Assembly (NCBI GenBank): GCA_030068075.1
Contig: CM057829.1
Span: 88,093,889 to 88,157,888, forward strand
Source: Paguma larvata
Taxonomy: Eukaryota; Chordata; Mammalia; Carnivora; Viverridae
Length of the DNA: 64,000 bases
Reading direction: 5' to 3'
Within the stretch, counting starts at the first letter, position 1; every line of letters starts with the position of its first letter. The notes beneath the pieces are model-generated. The model made no database searches. It saw only the letters and a program-made list of their open reading frames with translations, and was not told where the DNA came from. Positions 24,549 to 36,720 of the stretch are shown here, piece by piece. A program made the position numbers and the translations under genes.

Positions 24549-24757
24549 GGGACACCTGGGTGGCTCATTTGGCTAAGCATCTAACTTCGGCTCAGGTCAT
24601 TATTTCACAGTTCATGAGTTTGAGCCCCACATTGGGCTTTCTGCTGTCAGCGCAGAGCCTGCTTCAGATACTCTGTCCCCCTGTTTCTTCCCCTCCCCTG
24701 CTCATGCTGTCTCTCACTCTCTGAAAGTAAATAAATAAAAATTAAAATTAAATTAAA
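24549..24757 (+). repeat. felid Can-SINE
   Basis: Head GGACACCTGGGTGGCTCAT, tail AAATAAATAAAAATT; abuts the L1 fragment. Confidence 0.88.
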
Positions 24758-25487
24758 TGACAGTTTTCAGGAGAATGGTTACTATTTTAGTAATAATTTG
24801 ACATTTTGTTTTAATTCTCCAAGTATTTTGGATAAAATAAAATTGGTGGTATCTCAATTTAAAAGGTTTATTTATTTAAACTTCCCAAATATAAAAATTA
24901 ACCTAAATTACAAAGAAATCTAAATAGTCAACTTATTGATAACATACAAATAAAGCCAAAGCCCAAAAGGAAACAAACCAGTATCTTCCATTTGTTAATA
25001 GTACCACTTAGGAATGAATTGCTTTTAGCTCTGAGTAATGAGACCCTCTCTCTTTCTTCTCAACCTCCCCACACACTCAAAGTAGCAGTCCCAAGACACC
25101 AGGTTTATTTTTACCGAAAAGAAATCCAGACATAGGTAATCCAGGGCTGGTGTGGTGGTTCCGTGAAGTCATTTAGTATCCTGCTTCTTTATATCTTCTG
25201 TTTGCACATCCTCAGCACATGGCTTCCATACACAGGAAGTGTTTCATGGACCAAGATGTCTTCTGTAGTACCAGCCATTGTGTCTGCATTCAGACATGAG
25301 AAAAAACGAAAGGGGGCTAAGTTGTCTTCGTAGCTTCAGAAAACATTCTGCTTACATTACATTAACCAGAACTGACCCAACCACATCTAGTTACAAAGAG
25401 GCTAGAACACACAGTCTTTGTTCCAAATAGCATTGTAATCAGCTGTAATGTAAAGTAGTCAGGGTTCTGTTAGAAAATCGGGAGAAT
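24758..25487. other. intergenic, nothing recognised
   Basis: No gene or repeat supported. Confidence 0.35.
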
Positions 25488-25674
25488 GGAGAGAATACTG
25501 TTAATTTTTTAGGTGGAATAATGGTATTCTAGTTGTTTTAAAAAATGAAGCCCTGATGCTTATTGGCACGAGCACTGGGTGTTATATGTAAGTGATGAAT
25601 CACTGGGTTCTACTGAAACCAATACTGTACCATATGTTAACTAACTTGAATTTAAATAAATAAATTTAAAAAAA
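25488..25674 (+). mobile_element. short L1 3' end insertion
   Basis: Carries the L1 3' UTR signature GCACTGGGTGTTATATGTAA and an A-rich tail. GGGAGAATGGA occurs on both sides, a likely target-site duplication. Confidence 0.7.
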
Positions 25675-25679
25675 TTGGG

Positions 25680-26257
25680 AGAATGGATACATGGGAAGCA
25701 AACAGAAACTTTGCTACAGTGACTAAGGCAATGTGGAGAAATTATATCATGTTTTTTTTGTTTGTTTTGTTTTGTTTTTGCCACTAGAATCTATGAAGGC
25801 CCTTCACTCACGTCCTTATACCTTCAACTATTAACAACCTACCTGGTGTCTTTATCTTGCTTCTGTTTACAAATCAGAAGCTCACTTTCTCATGTTTCTT
25901 TTTGCATTCAGGGCATAGCAATGTGGCTTATGCTTCAAGTCAGATGCTACTACCCAGGACTTTGATTTGGAATTAAGTAATATGAAAAAGTAAATACCTG
26001 TGTGGAATCCATTTTTATGATGGTAGTAGCAGAGATATCAGATTTCCCGAGCAGTGGCAGAGGTCCATGCTCAGAGCTGGGAATGCAATCTGTGGGGTCT
26101 GTGTCCTGTGCAGTGGCTGTGGTATCTCCAGGGTAGCCACCTGTGGTCTAATGTAGGCAGTTTTCCTGGAGGGTGCGTAGCCTCCAAGTCAGTCTTTCTG
26201 CCATTTGCTTAGAATGAGAACCACCTAATAACTTTTTCTAATTCAACCTTTAAATGA
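25680..26257. other. intergenic, nothing recognised
   Basis: Non-repetitive sequence without a supported gene. Confidence 0.35.
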
Positions 26258-26267
26258 GGGTCTCTTA

Positions 26268-26508
26268 GGGCGCCTGGGTGGCTCAGTTGGTTAAGAATCT
26301 GACTTTGGCTCAGGTCATGATCTCATGGTTCGTGAGTTCAAGCCCCACATTGGGCTCTCTGCTGTCAGCGCAGAGCCCAGCCCACTTTGGCTCCTCTGTC
26401 CCTCTGTCTCTCTCTCCCCCATCCCACCCACCCCCCTCTTAAAAATGAATAAATGTTTAAAAAAAGATCAAGAATTTCTTTAAAAAATAATAAGTAAATA
26501 AATAAAGA
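26268..26508 (+). repeat. felid Can-SINE with extended A-rich tail
   Basis: GAGGnTCTCTTA duplicated at 26257-26267 and 26509-26520. The long tail holds AAATAA and AATAAATAAA repeats. Confidence 0.92.
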
Positions 26509-26529
26509 GAGGCTCTCTTATGTTTGTAC

Positions 26530-26925
26530 CTGGATTAGTTTGCTAGGATGCCATAACAAAGTGCCACAGACTAGATGCTTAAGCAACAAAAATGTATTGC
26601 CTCACAAAGTGTTGGCAGAGTTGGTTTCTTCTGAACAACCTTGGATCAAAGGAAGGATCCATTGTAGGCCTCTATTTGGCTCATAGACGGCCATCCTCAT
26701 GTTCATGTTTTCCGTACATTCATATCTATGTCCAAATTCCCTTTTCTTATAATGACATCAGTCATATTGGGTTAGGGCCCATTCTAATGACCTCATTTTA
26801 ACTTGATTACCTCTTTGGTAGGGAAGTCTCTATCTCCAAATAAGGTCATATTCTGAGGTACTGGGGGTTAAGATTTCAACATATGAATTTGGAGGGGGTG
26901 CACAATTCAACCCATAATACATAAG
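26530..26925 (+). repeat. old interspersed element, nearly full length
   Basis: From GGATGCCATAACAAAGTGCC to ACATATGAATTTGGAGG and CACAATTCAACCCATAA; the best preserved of the four related copies. Confidence 0.6.
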
Positions 26926-27524
26926 AATTCCCATTGATGCACAAGTGTCTTGGGACATAAAATTAGGGGTGCAGCATTCTCAAACTCAGTAGTAATGCAG
27001 AGGGCTCACCCCCTCCCCACTGCCTTCCAGCCTTCCTTTTGGTTTCAAAAACAGAAATGCAAGAGTGCAAAGGTCAAGAATGAATGTAGAATAACTTCAC
27101 CACTGATTTTTTTTTAAGGAAGGCATTAGTATACATAAAATGAATTTAGGCTTTTTATAATTGACTTAAGCATACAGAGACCCACATTTGATAGGTTCTG
27201 TTCCAATTAAGAAGAGGAAAAAGAATTTTATTCAATGCCATAGGATTAATATTTTTTTATTGCGACAGCTTCGGACACTGCCTGTGGGTTCCTCGGGCCT
27301 GTTGGGGTATCCCTGTAGGTGTAAGAATTCCAGATGGCCTTTAGATCGAAGCCTCTACAGCTCAGCACATTCTCTCTGGCTCATCTCTGCTATAGCTTCT
27401 TAAAGATCACAGAACCAAAGAACGTATTTTTTCCCCCCATAGATTTCAGTGGAATATCGTCAATGTATACATACCTACCACCTGCTCCAGATCTTTTCTC
27501 TCCTACTGGGTTTTTAAAAAATCT

Positions 27525-28050
27525 TATTGTTAAATAATATTTTATTTTGGAAATTTTCCAACACACAGAAAAGTAGAGACAAGAGTATAATCTCCCTCCA
27601 TGTACCAGTCACTTGAATTAAATAATTATCAGCTTATGGCCAATTTTATTTCGCCTGTATCCAGTGGTTCTCAATTGGGGGTGATTTTGTCCCCTTGAGG
27701 CATTTGACAATATCTGGTGTCATAATTAGAGGAGGGGTACTACAGGCACCTAATGGATAGAGCCCAGGGATGCTGCTAAATATCTTGTAATGCACAGAAC
27801 ATCTCCCACGACAAAGACTCATCCAGTCCAAAATGTCAATAGTACTTAATAGTGCTGTGTACCCACGGCATCCCATCTTAGAATTATTTTAAGCAATTCT
27901 AATTACCCAGACTTTACATTTAATCTGTAAATATTTTAGCATATATTTTTGAAAAATAAGGGTATAAAAATAAACATACTACAATTATCCCACTGTAATA
28001 TCCTTAAATATCTAGTCAGTTCTAGAGATAATTAAGGAGGAATCTGCAGT
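27525..28050 (+). mobile_element. ancient L1-type fragment split by a DNA transposon
   Basis: Sequences at 27530-27660 (ACACAGAAAAGTAGAGAC) and 27870-28030 (ACAATTATCCCAC) belong to one old L1ME-like element interrupted by MER5A. Confidence 0.45.
27662..27866 (+). mobile_element. MER5A-like hAT DNA transposon remnant
   Basis: CAGTGGTTCTCAATTGGGGG start, GATGCTGCTAAATATC middle and CCAAAATGTCAATAGT end. Confidence 0.9.
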
Positions 28051-28880
28051 ATCTTTTATGGCTTAGTCTCGAAAATCACACACTGTCACTTCTGCTATAC
28101 TCTGTTACAAACAACTCCCTAAATGTGACCCACATCAAGGCTCAAAGAATCTGTGGACTTATTTTAAAATCACTGCATCCTTTAAGTCTCTTTGAATCTT
28201 TTGGTTCCCCCTCCTTCTCGTCCCTGAACTCGCAACCTATTTGTTAAGTATAAAAACAAGTCATTTGTTCAGTAGAGGGTTCTACAGGTATTTATTGTGT
28301 TATTTATCTATTTTTTTAAACTTATTTTATTTTCTTTTTTTCTGGTTGTATGCCTATGGATTTGTTTATCAAGTTCGTCTGTCCTCTCTATTTCCTATTA
28401 CCAGAGCAATCAGATTTCAGTTTAATTTTGTTTGCTTGCTTGCTTGTTTCAGCACAACTATTTCATAGGCAGTGCTGCACGTGTCCATTCAGAGGCACAA
28501 AATATGTAGCTGACTTGCTCTTTGGGATGCTACCTATTACTGATGATCATTACCTTTATCCGTTATTTCACTAAGTGCTGCCAAACAATCACATTTGTAT
28601 TTTTAAACTCCTTTTTCATTTATTAGCTGGACTATGTCTATAAAGCAAAGCTTACCTCATCAATTATTTGTTGCCCTGAGGTACACACAACTGTATCTTA
28701 TGTGACTAAGGGGCTTCTGGTGTCAAGAAGTCCTGCTCCATTTATTATATGACGTACAATTTCAAGCCTTGGAATATATAGTGCCTTATAGGGCTCAGAA
28801 AGTGGCAATCATAAGTATTATCATAAAAACATGAACAGCTAATATTAATAATTAGTAACTCATATTAATAACTAAGAATT
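28050..28880. other. intergenic, nothing recognised
   Basis: AT-rich sequence without a supported gene or repeat. Confidence 0.35.
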
Positions 28881-28884
28881 ATTA

Positions 28885-29345
28885 ATTATTGCTGAGTACA
28901 TTTCTGAGTATATCCCATGTCCTAAGTGCTATGTCAAGCACTTTGCATCAACATCTCATAATTTTCTCAACAACTCTGTGATGTAGGTCTTCCTCATTTT
29001 TACAGACTAGGATACTAAAGAATAGAAATGTTGGGGCGCCTGGGTGGCTCAGTCGGTTAAGCGTCCGACTTCGGCTCAGGTCATGGTCTCGCGGTCTGTG
29101 AGTTCGAGCCCCGTGTCGGGCTCTGTGTTGACAGCTCGGAGCCTGGAGCCTGCTTCAGATTCTGAGTCTCCCTCTCTCTCTGCCCCACCCCTGCTCATGC
29201 TCTGTCTCTGTCTCTCAAAAATAAATAAACGGTAAAAAAAAAGTTAAAAAAAAAAGAAATGGTACCGTTGTTCAAGTTCATAAGGCCAATAAGTCTCAGA
29301 GGCAAGATCCGAATCCAGGTAGTCTGACTCCAGGGCCCACAGGGC
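28885..29345 (-). repeat. antisense MIR split by a SINE
   Basis: 28885-29030 and 29257-29345 are two halves of one MIR (ACAACTCTGTGATGTAGG ... GATCCGAATCCAGGTAG). Confidence 0.7.
29031..29256 (+). repeat. felid Can-SINE, well preserved
   Basis: Head and right arm are close to consensus, with an A-rich tail of about 30 bases. It interrupts the MIR. Confidence 0.94.
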
Positions 29346-29485
29346 CCACTCTCAACCACTGGGACATTGCATGACCACTTAATGATCCTCACAGAGAACA
29401 ACAGAGATGTGAAGTCAGTTAAACCTTCTGAATGCAGCGCGGTCAAGTGAAAATGGCCTGGGCTTTGAACTCAGATGTGGGAAGA

Positions 29486-29684
29486 GGGGCTTCTGGGTGG
29501 CTAAGTTGGTAAGTATCCAGCTTGGGCTCAGGTCATGGTCTTACGGTTTGGAGGTTCGAGCCCCACATCAGGCTCTGCACTGATAGCGTAGAGGCTGCTT
29601 GGGATTCTCTCTCTCTCTTTGCCCCTCCCCCACTTGAGCTTTCTCACTCTCTCAAAAATAAATAAACATTAAAAAAAAAAAGAA
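29486..29684 (+). repeat. felid Can-SINE
   Basis: 13-bp duplication AGATGTGGGAAGA at 29473-29485 and 29685-29697. Confidence 0.94.
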
Positions 29685-29741
29685 AGATGTGGGAAGAATT
29701 CTGTATCTATTATTTACCATGTGACCCTAAGCAAGCTTCTT

Positions 29742-29954
29742 TTTTTTTTTTTAATATTTATTTATTTTTGAGACAGAGACAGACAGAGCATGAGTGGGGG
29801 AGGGGCAGAGAGAGAGGGAGACACAGAATCCGAAGCAGGCTCCAGGCTCTGAGCTGTCAGCACAGAGCCCGACTCAGAGCTCGAACTCACAGACCTCGAG
29901 ATCATGACCTGAGCCGAAGTCGGACGCTCAACCGACTGAGCCACCCAGGCGCCC
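29742..29954 (-). repeat. felid Can-SINE
   Basis: Perfect 17-bp duplication CCCTAAGCAAGCTTCTT at 29725-29741 and 29955-29971, one of the cleanest in the window and so probably young. Confidence 0.95.
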
Positions 29955-30074
29955 CCCTAAGCAAGCTTCTTAACCTCTGAACTTTTCTCATTGGTAAAAG
30001 ATAAGTAATGAAATCTACTTCATAGTGTCATTATGATGATTAAACCTAACAACCTGTTTTGTGTTAGGCATTAA

Positions 30075-30985
30075 AAAAAATGATAAAAAATGTATAGTGT
30101 TCAAAAATAAAAAGACAAATCACCCAGTTGAAAAATGGGCAAAGAATTTGAAGAAACATTTCTCCCAAAAAGTATACAAATGGCAAGAAGCACATAAAAG
30201 GATGCTTGAACAGTAGTCAGTTAGTCCTTAGGGAAATGCAGATCAAAACCACAATGAGGTAACACTTCACTCCTGCCCGGCTGGACATAATTTAAAAAGA
30301 CAAATAAGAAAACCGTTGAAGGATGTGGAGAAACTACAACACTCATGCGCTGCTGGCAGGACTGTAAAATTGTGCAGCCACTTCGGAAAATAGTTTGATA
30401 GTTACTCAACAAAACTATTAAATGACCTAGCAATCTCACTCATAGATATATATCCAAAAGAACTAAAACATATACACATAAAACTTGTATGCAAATGTTC
30501 ACAATGGTATTATACATAATAGCGAAGAAGTAGAAACAACCCAAAGGCCCATCTACTGATGAAGGGATAAGTAAAATGTGATATATCTCATCTCTACAAT
30601 AGAATATTATTCATCCATGAAAAGGAACATACTGATACATGCCATAACATGGCCGAACCTTAAAAAATTATGCTAAAGAATCCAGTCATAAAAGACCACA
30701 TATTGTGTGATTTCATTTATATGAAATGTGCAAAATAAGCAAACCTTTGCAGGCAGAAAGTACATTGGGGATTGCCTAAAACCGGGAAGTTTGGGAATAA
30801 ATGGAGTGATATCTAATGGTTATGGACTTTCTTTTGGAGAGAAGGGATGAAAATGCTCTAAGATTAGATTGTGTTGATGCTTGGACAACCCTGGGAATAT
30901 AACTTAAAGAAATTGAACTGTACATTTTAAATGACTGAATTGTATGGTATATGAATTATATTTCAATAAAGCTGTCTAAGAAAGA
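30075..30985 (+). mobile_element. old L1 ORF2 end and 3' UTR fragment
   Basis: Long match to the L1 pattern (AAAAATGGGCAAAGAATTTG, GGAAATGCAGATCAAAACCAC, AATATTATTCATCCATGAAAAGG). The reading frame is broken; inactive. Confidence 0.88.
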
Positions 30986-31195
30986 AAAATAGTGTTCATG
31001 TGCATAAAGATTCATCTTTTGTAGTCTTACCTAACTTTTACGTTTTGATTATGCCTGTGTGTGAAAGGCTATCTGAATGTGAACTATTATAAAATAAGGA
31101 TATATAAAATTCAAACATACTTTCAGGAAACCAAAATGTATCATCATTTGGTCATGGACATGAATGACATGAGTGATGGCATTGCTTGCGTTTTG

Positions 31196-31197
31196 TT

Positions 31198-31248
<51 letters not shown>

Positions 31249-31438
31249 GAGAGCCCAAGAAGTTGCTCATGCACACCAGCAAGTGAAGGAGGAACAGAGA
31301 GAGAGGGAGAGAGAGAATCCCAAGCAGGTTCTGCACTGTCGGCACGGACCTCAGGAGGAGCCCTGTCTCACTGTGAGGTTGTGACCTGAGCTGAAATCAA
31401 GAGCCAGACACTGAACCAACTAAGCCACTCAGGCACTC
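31196..31438 (-). repeat. felid Can-SINE with expanded TTTA tail
   Basis: The tail is a pure (TTTA)n run of about 13 units (31197-31249). Head end AAGCCACTCAGGCACTC is diverged. Confidence 0.9.
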
Positions 31439-31439
31439 T

Positions 31440-32810
31440 GGCATCGTATTTTAAATCAGACGAATATATAATCGGTGGTGATATTAGGTGAATACACAGT
31501 ATAGTACTAGTGAACTTAACTGCTATTCAGAGATTTAGGTTATGAACCTGAATTTGTTTTTACTGGATATTTTTACTGTTTCCTATTGCTATCATAATGA
31601 CCATACAATGAACTTCCTTTGCTCACAGGTTGTTTTAGGGCCAATAAAGGTACCTGCTGGGACAGCTTCCTCCCATTATGCATCACTTTCCAAAGAGTTG
31701 AAAACTGGGTCTTTGACTAAAGGAATATTCTGTGCCTCCTAAACACATATTTAAAAGTTCTTTCTTCATGAGGTGGAACAGCCTGAAGAGGAAGATTCTT
31801 GGGTCTGTTGAGGAACCGAAAGAGAGAAAAAGTGGCTCATCACTGTCTCTCTGTCACGTGATCGTCTTCTCTGCCCCGAATCTCCTTTGTAGAAGTTGGG
31901 GAGCCTGTCTTCCCATCAGGGCTCAGGCAGAGGGGTGGGAGCCTGGACTGCGTGGTGTCAACAGATGTCACCAGAGAGAACTGGGTTTGGGAACCTGAGT
32001 AGAGATATATTACAAAAGCCACTATTATTCTTTCTTCAGATTCACACATCACCTTCGTTTTCTTTTCTTCCTCTTTTTCCTTTGTCCCATGTACATTTTT
32101 AAAATAAATTAAATCCCCAAAATAACTTCATTTGGAAATTCATTCTTCTGTTACCAAATCTAAAACACCACCAAAAGGCATGCAGTAAAAAGTCTCTGCC
32201 CATCCCCAAGCTTAGACACTGGAGTCTTCCACCCCTCCAGGGAACCAACGGTTCCAGGTGGATTTCAACAAATTAAGAGATAAACAAGGAAATCTAGATA
32301 ATTTTGGAAATCTCTGTTCTCTCTCTCACCATTCTTTGTTCAATATTCATCTGTTATTTCTGGCTTCTCCGCTCTCAGGGGCTGAAAGAAGCTGTCACCG
32401 CTCTCTGCTTAGACAACTGTTTCAGCCTCAACTCCAGGCTGAGTTTTAGCTTCTAGAAGGCGTTATGCCTTTAGCTCAAAAAGCCGACAGCCACTTCAAG
32501 GTGAAGATTTACAGGAGACTAAATATCTACACACAGTCAGAACTTCTGTGAATACTTATCATTCTGCTTGCGTTATACCATAGTGGGTGTATATTTCACC
32601 TACGCTTTCACACAGGTAATATTTTCATCGACTGATTTGAGTGTGACTTTCTCTTTAACATACAAACAATCCCTATACTTTTGTTTCTTTTGACTTTTTT
32701 TTTCTAATTCAAATATCAAATTGTTCTTGTTTTTGGCCCAAGAGAGGGTATATGTTCTTTAGGGGTGGGGATGGGAGGCAGAGATAAAGAGGAAAAAAGC
32801 CAAACTCTTC
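31440..32810. other. intergenic, start of the SINE-free zone
   Basis: No gene and no young repeat. 31575-31640 resembles the old 'ctattgctatcataatga' element class. Confidence 0.4.
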
Positions 32811-32865
32811 AAGGGGAAGAAGAAGAAGAAAAAAAAAAAAAAAAGAAAGAAAGGGGAAAAAAAAA
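32811..32865 (+). repeat. 55-bp pure purine tract
   Basis: Only A and G, with GAA repeats, for 55 bases at the edge of candidate element A. Confidence 0.9.
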
Positions 32866-32869
32866 CCCG

Positions 32870-33445
32870 TCTGGGAATCTCAAGAACATCTTTATTTCGC
32901 CTTTTAACACTCCGCCTTTCTGATTAAAGAGTTCAGACCCACTCCCCCGCCCGCGTTCAATTATCTCCCAGCATCTTTTCTCAGAAGCTGTCACCGCCAC
33001 TTGCTGAACCACAGCCCCATCGTGAGCCATTAGCCCGGTTCTGTTCCGTTTTGCTTTTCTTTCCTCAGTTTCTCCCTGCAAGCTTTATAAATCTCCCCTG
33101 GAGGAGGAGTGTCCAAGCGGGTGGAAGTCTGAGCACAATGCAACCTGAGAATTTCTGTCACTCTCTGCATATGCTCCTAAGTGCTTTAATCCCAATTAGG
33201 GGCGGCTGACACACGGTCCTATTCATTCCCATCAGCTCTTGAATACATTTGCCTAGAAATGAACTTCACAAATAGAGGCGCTCCTAAATGTGCCCAACAG
33301 CAAGGAAAATCGAATTGAGTGCGGGCTCATTCGGCAGCGGCCGGCAGAGGAGCGTTGAATGTGGAGGTGCCCCGAGACATTGCAATTCAGCAACACGCTC
33401 GCTGACTTTTCTTTGCACCATGTCAACCGAAAGAACCAAGAAATA
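32870..33445. promoter_or_regulatory. candidate conserved non-coding element A
   Basis: Moderate-GC, repeat-free sequence with a homeodomain-type core (CCCAATTAGG near 33191) and no open frame of note. It sits 4-4.5 kb before the PRDM13 start inside the SINE-free zone. Conservation is inferred from its texture, not measured. Confidence 0.35.
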
Positions 33446-33544
33446 AGTTGGGGGAACTCCGGTTAAAAGGCAACTTGAGAGGCACTCTGAATACTTTTAT
33501 TGAGCCGCTTCCAATGAAGGACTTAAAAAACAACAAAAAAGGCA

Positions 33545-34425
33545 CCACAAAACCCACCAGTGGCGTAAGGGCTGCGTCCTGGCCGCGCGTTTGCAGCCTA
33601 CCGGCCGCGGCGCACCCACCGGCCTCGCAATTAAGGGGAAAATGGCCCCGTCGCCTGCGTGTCATCTGGTGGCGTTCCCAGAGCCCGTCGCCGCCGCCCT
33701 ATTCAGACCCAGCCTTAATGTCCCACCCGCGCCTCGGGGGCCGCGCAGCTGGTCCGCGCTGACCCGCTGGCCGGGCCGGGGCGGACACCCTCGGGGGGCG
33801 CGGCCCGGGTCACCTCAGGCCCAAAATGCGCCGGGTCTCGCTGCCTCCCCTGCGTCCTCGCCAGCGGTCCCTGACCTCGCGCAGCTCCCTCTATCCTGGG
33901 GTTCGATACCGGGGTTGTGGGGGGGAGTTGGTGACCCCCCAAACACAAGGGTCCTCAAGACAGAGGGTCTTCTGACGCAGCCAACTCGTCCCCTCCCCCT
34001 CGCCCCCCCGGGACCTGAAGCCAAGGGCTCTGCGCCCCGGCGACCCGCAGCTCTGCAGAAGGATATTCCGGAAGGAGCCACTTAACTCAGTACCGACGGC
34101 CCGCGGGGCCCCTTTTTCTAGGCGGAGCCCAGCCGGGTCACACGTGCTCGGCGCCGGCGGCGTCGCGCTCCTGGCTCTCGGTCGCTCTCTGCGCGCGCGG
34201 GGACCGCCCCTCTGACGCTGCCGGGCCTGGAAACCGCGCAGTGAGCCGAGCTGCGGGCTCTCAGCGCCCGGGCCGCGTTAGGGGCAACCTGTTAACGGGC
34301 GGGAGTCGCGCGCGTGCAGTTCCGCGGCGGGCAGCGAGCAGGGCCGCCCCCAAACCCGCCTCGCCCCGCACCTCGGTACCGGGGAGGGGGGGATTTCGCT
34401 TTAACTGGGCCCCTGGACGCCCATT
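33545..34425. promoter_or_regulatory. CpG island about 3-4 kb upstream of PRDM13
   Basis: Dense CG dinucleotides and no repeat. It is flanked on both sides by AT-rich blocks of CNE-like sequence. Frames such as 33591-34085 (+) and 33815-34081 (-) overlap on opposite strands and look like shadows of GC content. Confidence 0.6.
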
Positions 34426-34930
34426 TTAAGTCCATAAAAAAGCCGAGTGGAATGTTTTGATTGAGTCTCAACATTGTCTTTGAATAAGGCTGAGACCATG
34501 TAATTAATGTGTCTTTTTAATAAGGGACAATACGGCCGTTCAAGCTATTTAATTTCATTTAATTTTCCATCCCATTTGCTGCACAGCCCGCTTTTACTTT
34601 TAACACCCAGCCTTTCACGGCCCATCTTGCTCCACTGGGCACATTAGATTGGTTTCACCCTTGCTTTTTAGGGGAGAAAAAATAAAAGAAAATGTGTTCC
34701 TTTCCTCCTTTGTGGACAATTTATTTCACTTGGGGAACTTCAACTCCGAGCCACAGGACAGAATAAAACTCCGCGAGCTGGTGTGAATGCCTCTGGCGCA
34801 GTCCCTTTCTTCTCGAGGGGCTGGGAACCAGCCACAATTGGCTATATTAATAAATAACTTTCCTCACAGTCGGCCTTTACATGGTCCTATTGATAAAATT
34901 GTTCGCGTGTCGTTCACGCTTTTTCACTCA
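34425..34930. promoter_or_regulatory. candidate conserved non-coding element B
   Basis: AT-rich, repeat-free block directly after the CpG island. It contains GTAATTAATG near 34500 and several ATTTAATTT-like cores, plus TTTGAATAAG and CAATTGG elements. The abrupt change from CpG island to an AT-rich block packed with homeobox cores is typical of developmental enhancers. Function is inferred. Confidence 0.4.
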
Positions 34931-35039
34931 TTAAGGAGGACCGGGGAGGAGCCCCGAACCCAGGCCCGGAGCTCGCCCCTTCCCGCTCGCGGTGCTGGTA
35001 ATTTAAACTGGGTGTCATCCCGGAGTCGCCAGGCCAGAG

Positions 35040-35265
35040 GTTAGAGGGACATGTTCATGGCTTAAATTTATTGCCCTCGACTTCGGAACGGCTTCCTCTC
35101 CTCCTCCCCTCCCCCGGCTTTTGCCATTCATGGGCCGCCTGATCAAAGGCTCCCTCTGCCTCGCCGGCAGCCTTCGCAGCTCTAAGAGGGGCAATTGGAG
35201 GATTAAGAGGAAAAATCAGTGGCAGCTCCCTCGGAAAGTGGCCCTGGTCACGGTGTGGCTGCAAG
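35040..35265. promoter_or_regulatory. candidate conserved non-coding element C
   Basis: Repeat-free block with a GATCAAAGG (TCF/LEF- or HNF4-like) core near 35152 and a CAATTGG core near 35190. Same reasoning as its neighbours, with weaker support. Confidence 0.25.
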
Positions 35266-36720
35266 GTCAGGGGGGCCGCAGCGTGCGGCCGCGAGGACCT
35301 GCCGAGTGTCTCTCTTCTCTGCCTCAGCAGCCGCGTCTACACAGGCTTTGGCGTTAGCACTGAGCCCCGCCGTCCGTGTGTCACTGCACCGTTTGACTTG
35401 AGATACTTAGACCCGAGACCGTTGACCCGGCCTGGATCCCCCCATAGAGTTTTGGAGCGTCATTCACTCTACCCGCAGATCATTGCTGTTGACTTTCGTA
35501 ACACACTCCAGTGAACGGCGGAGTGGAAGCCGAGTGTACATCATCATTCCCATGTTATGGGTTAGAAGACTGCGGTGCTGAAGTAATTCACCGAAGTCTC
35601 GAATGCCAGAGCACAGACCGAAGGACCCCAAGTTTCCCGACAGCGTCCAGTATGGCCAACGCAGGTTTCCATCGAGGGGTGCTACGGGGCTTTCTTGAGG
35701 ACCTGGTGGGACAAACCGCTGAGTTACAGGTGTCGCCACCTTGCGTCGGGCCGCCGTTGTTAACCAGTCACCTCTGCCAGGGACCTAAGAACCACACCAG
35801 AGAGGGTGGAGAATTGCGTGTAGTGGCTGCTGGTGCCGCCCAAGTGCACCGTGTTTGGGCCTTCAGCCCAGGCCGGAAACCCACGGCCTCTCCCGGAATA
35901 CCCAGCCCGCATCCTGGTCCATAGGATTTGGGGAGCGCGCCCAGGGTGAGCAGCGCGTGGCAGGTGCAGGCAGAATTGTCACAAACATCTGACGGACTCA
36001 ATGACTCCGCTATGTTATGAAAAGAAATGTCTCCGCACGAATCCGAGGCTTCCCTTAAAAAAAAAAAGAATAAAGAAAAAAGACAGAGGAGCCTTCTGGC
36101 ACTCTGGTTTAAACTCCAGAATACGGGCGTTCTCCTAGCTCATGAACTGGGCTACAGACAAGGTGTTGCTAATGCCCATCTCATCCTCCTTCCGGTAACA
36201 TTTGATACACTGCCTCTTTTTTTTTTTTCTTTTTAAAGTCAGCGCCAAGGACTTCCTCCCGTTTTAAAATGTAAAAGCAAATCAGGGCTTCAGTCGGTGG
36301 GTTGGCATGTGAGGGAGCCCCGATAAGAAAGACCCAGTCTTCGGCAGGCACCCCTCTTCAACCTTCTGGTGAGAACCAGGCACCGGATTGCCGGCAAAGC
36401 CACGGCCGCGAGGCCGCTTCCCATTCCCAGAGAAAGTACGGGTCCGGGGTGCACGCGAGAGCTGGGGTGTACAACTCACCACGTCTACCAAAACTAGTCG
36501 GAAGGCTTCATATTTCGGGGCGAAAATGGACAGAGGGAACGAAAAGGCGATTCTAAATAGACGACTGGCCTGGACCCAATCCCCTGAAATGGTAATATGG
36601 TCGTTATTTAAAAAGTGTAGGTATTTTCTGGTGTTTTCCCATCAAGTACCTGCCTAATTTCTGTATGGCACACGCCAGAAATCAATAGAAGTTAACAAGT
36701 CCTCCAAACAGTCCCCATCT
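35265..36720. other. PRDM13 upstream flank, no SINEs
   Basis: Mixed-GC sequence. 35460-35650 resembles a much decayed antisense MIR. No gene is supported; open frames here (for example 35511-35924) show no known domain. Confidence 0.4.

Larger units (their letters stand above)
29450..30072 (+). repeat. MIR broken by two SINE insertions
   Basis: Pieces at 29450-29485, 29685-29741 and 29955-30072 join into one sense MIR (GCTTTGAACTCAGATG, ACCATGTGACCCTAAGCAAG, TTAACCTCTGAAC). Confidence 0.75.
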
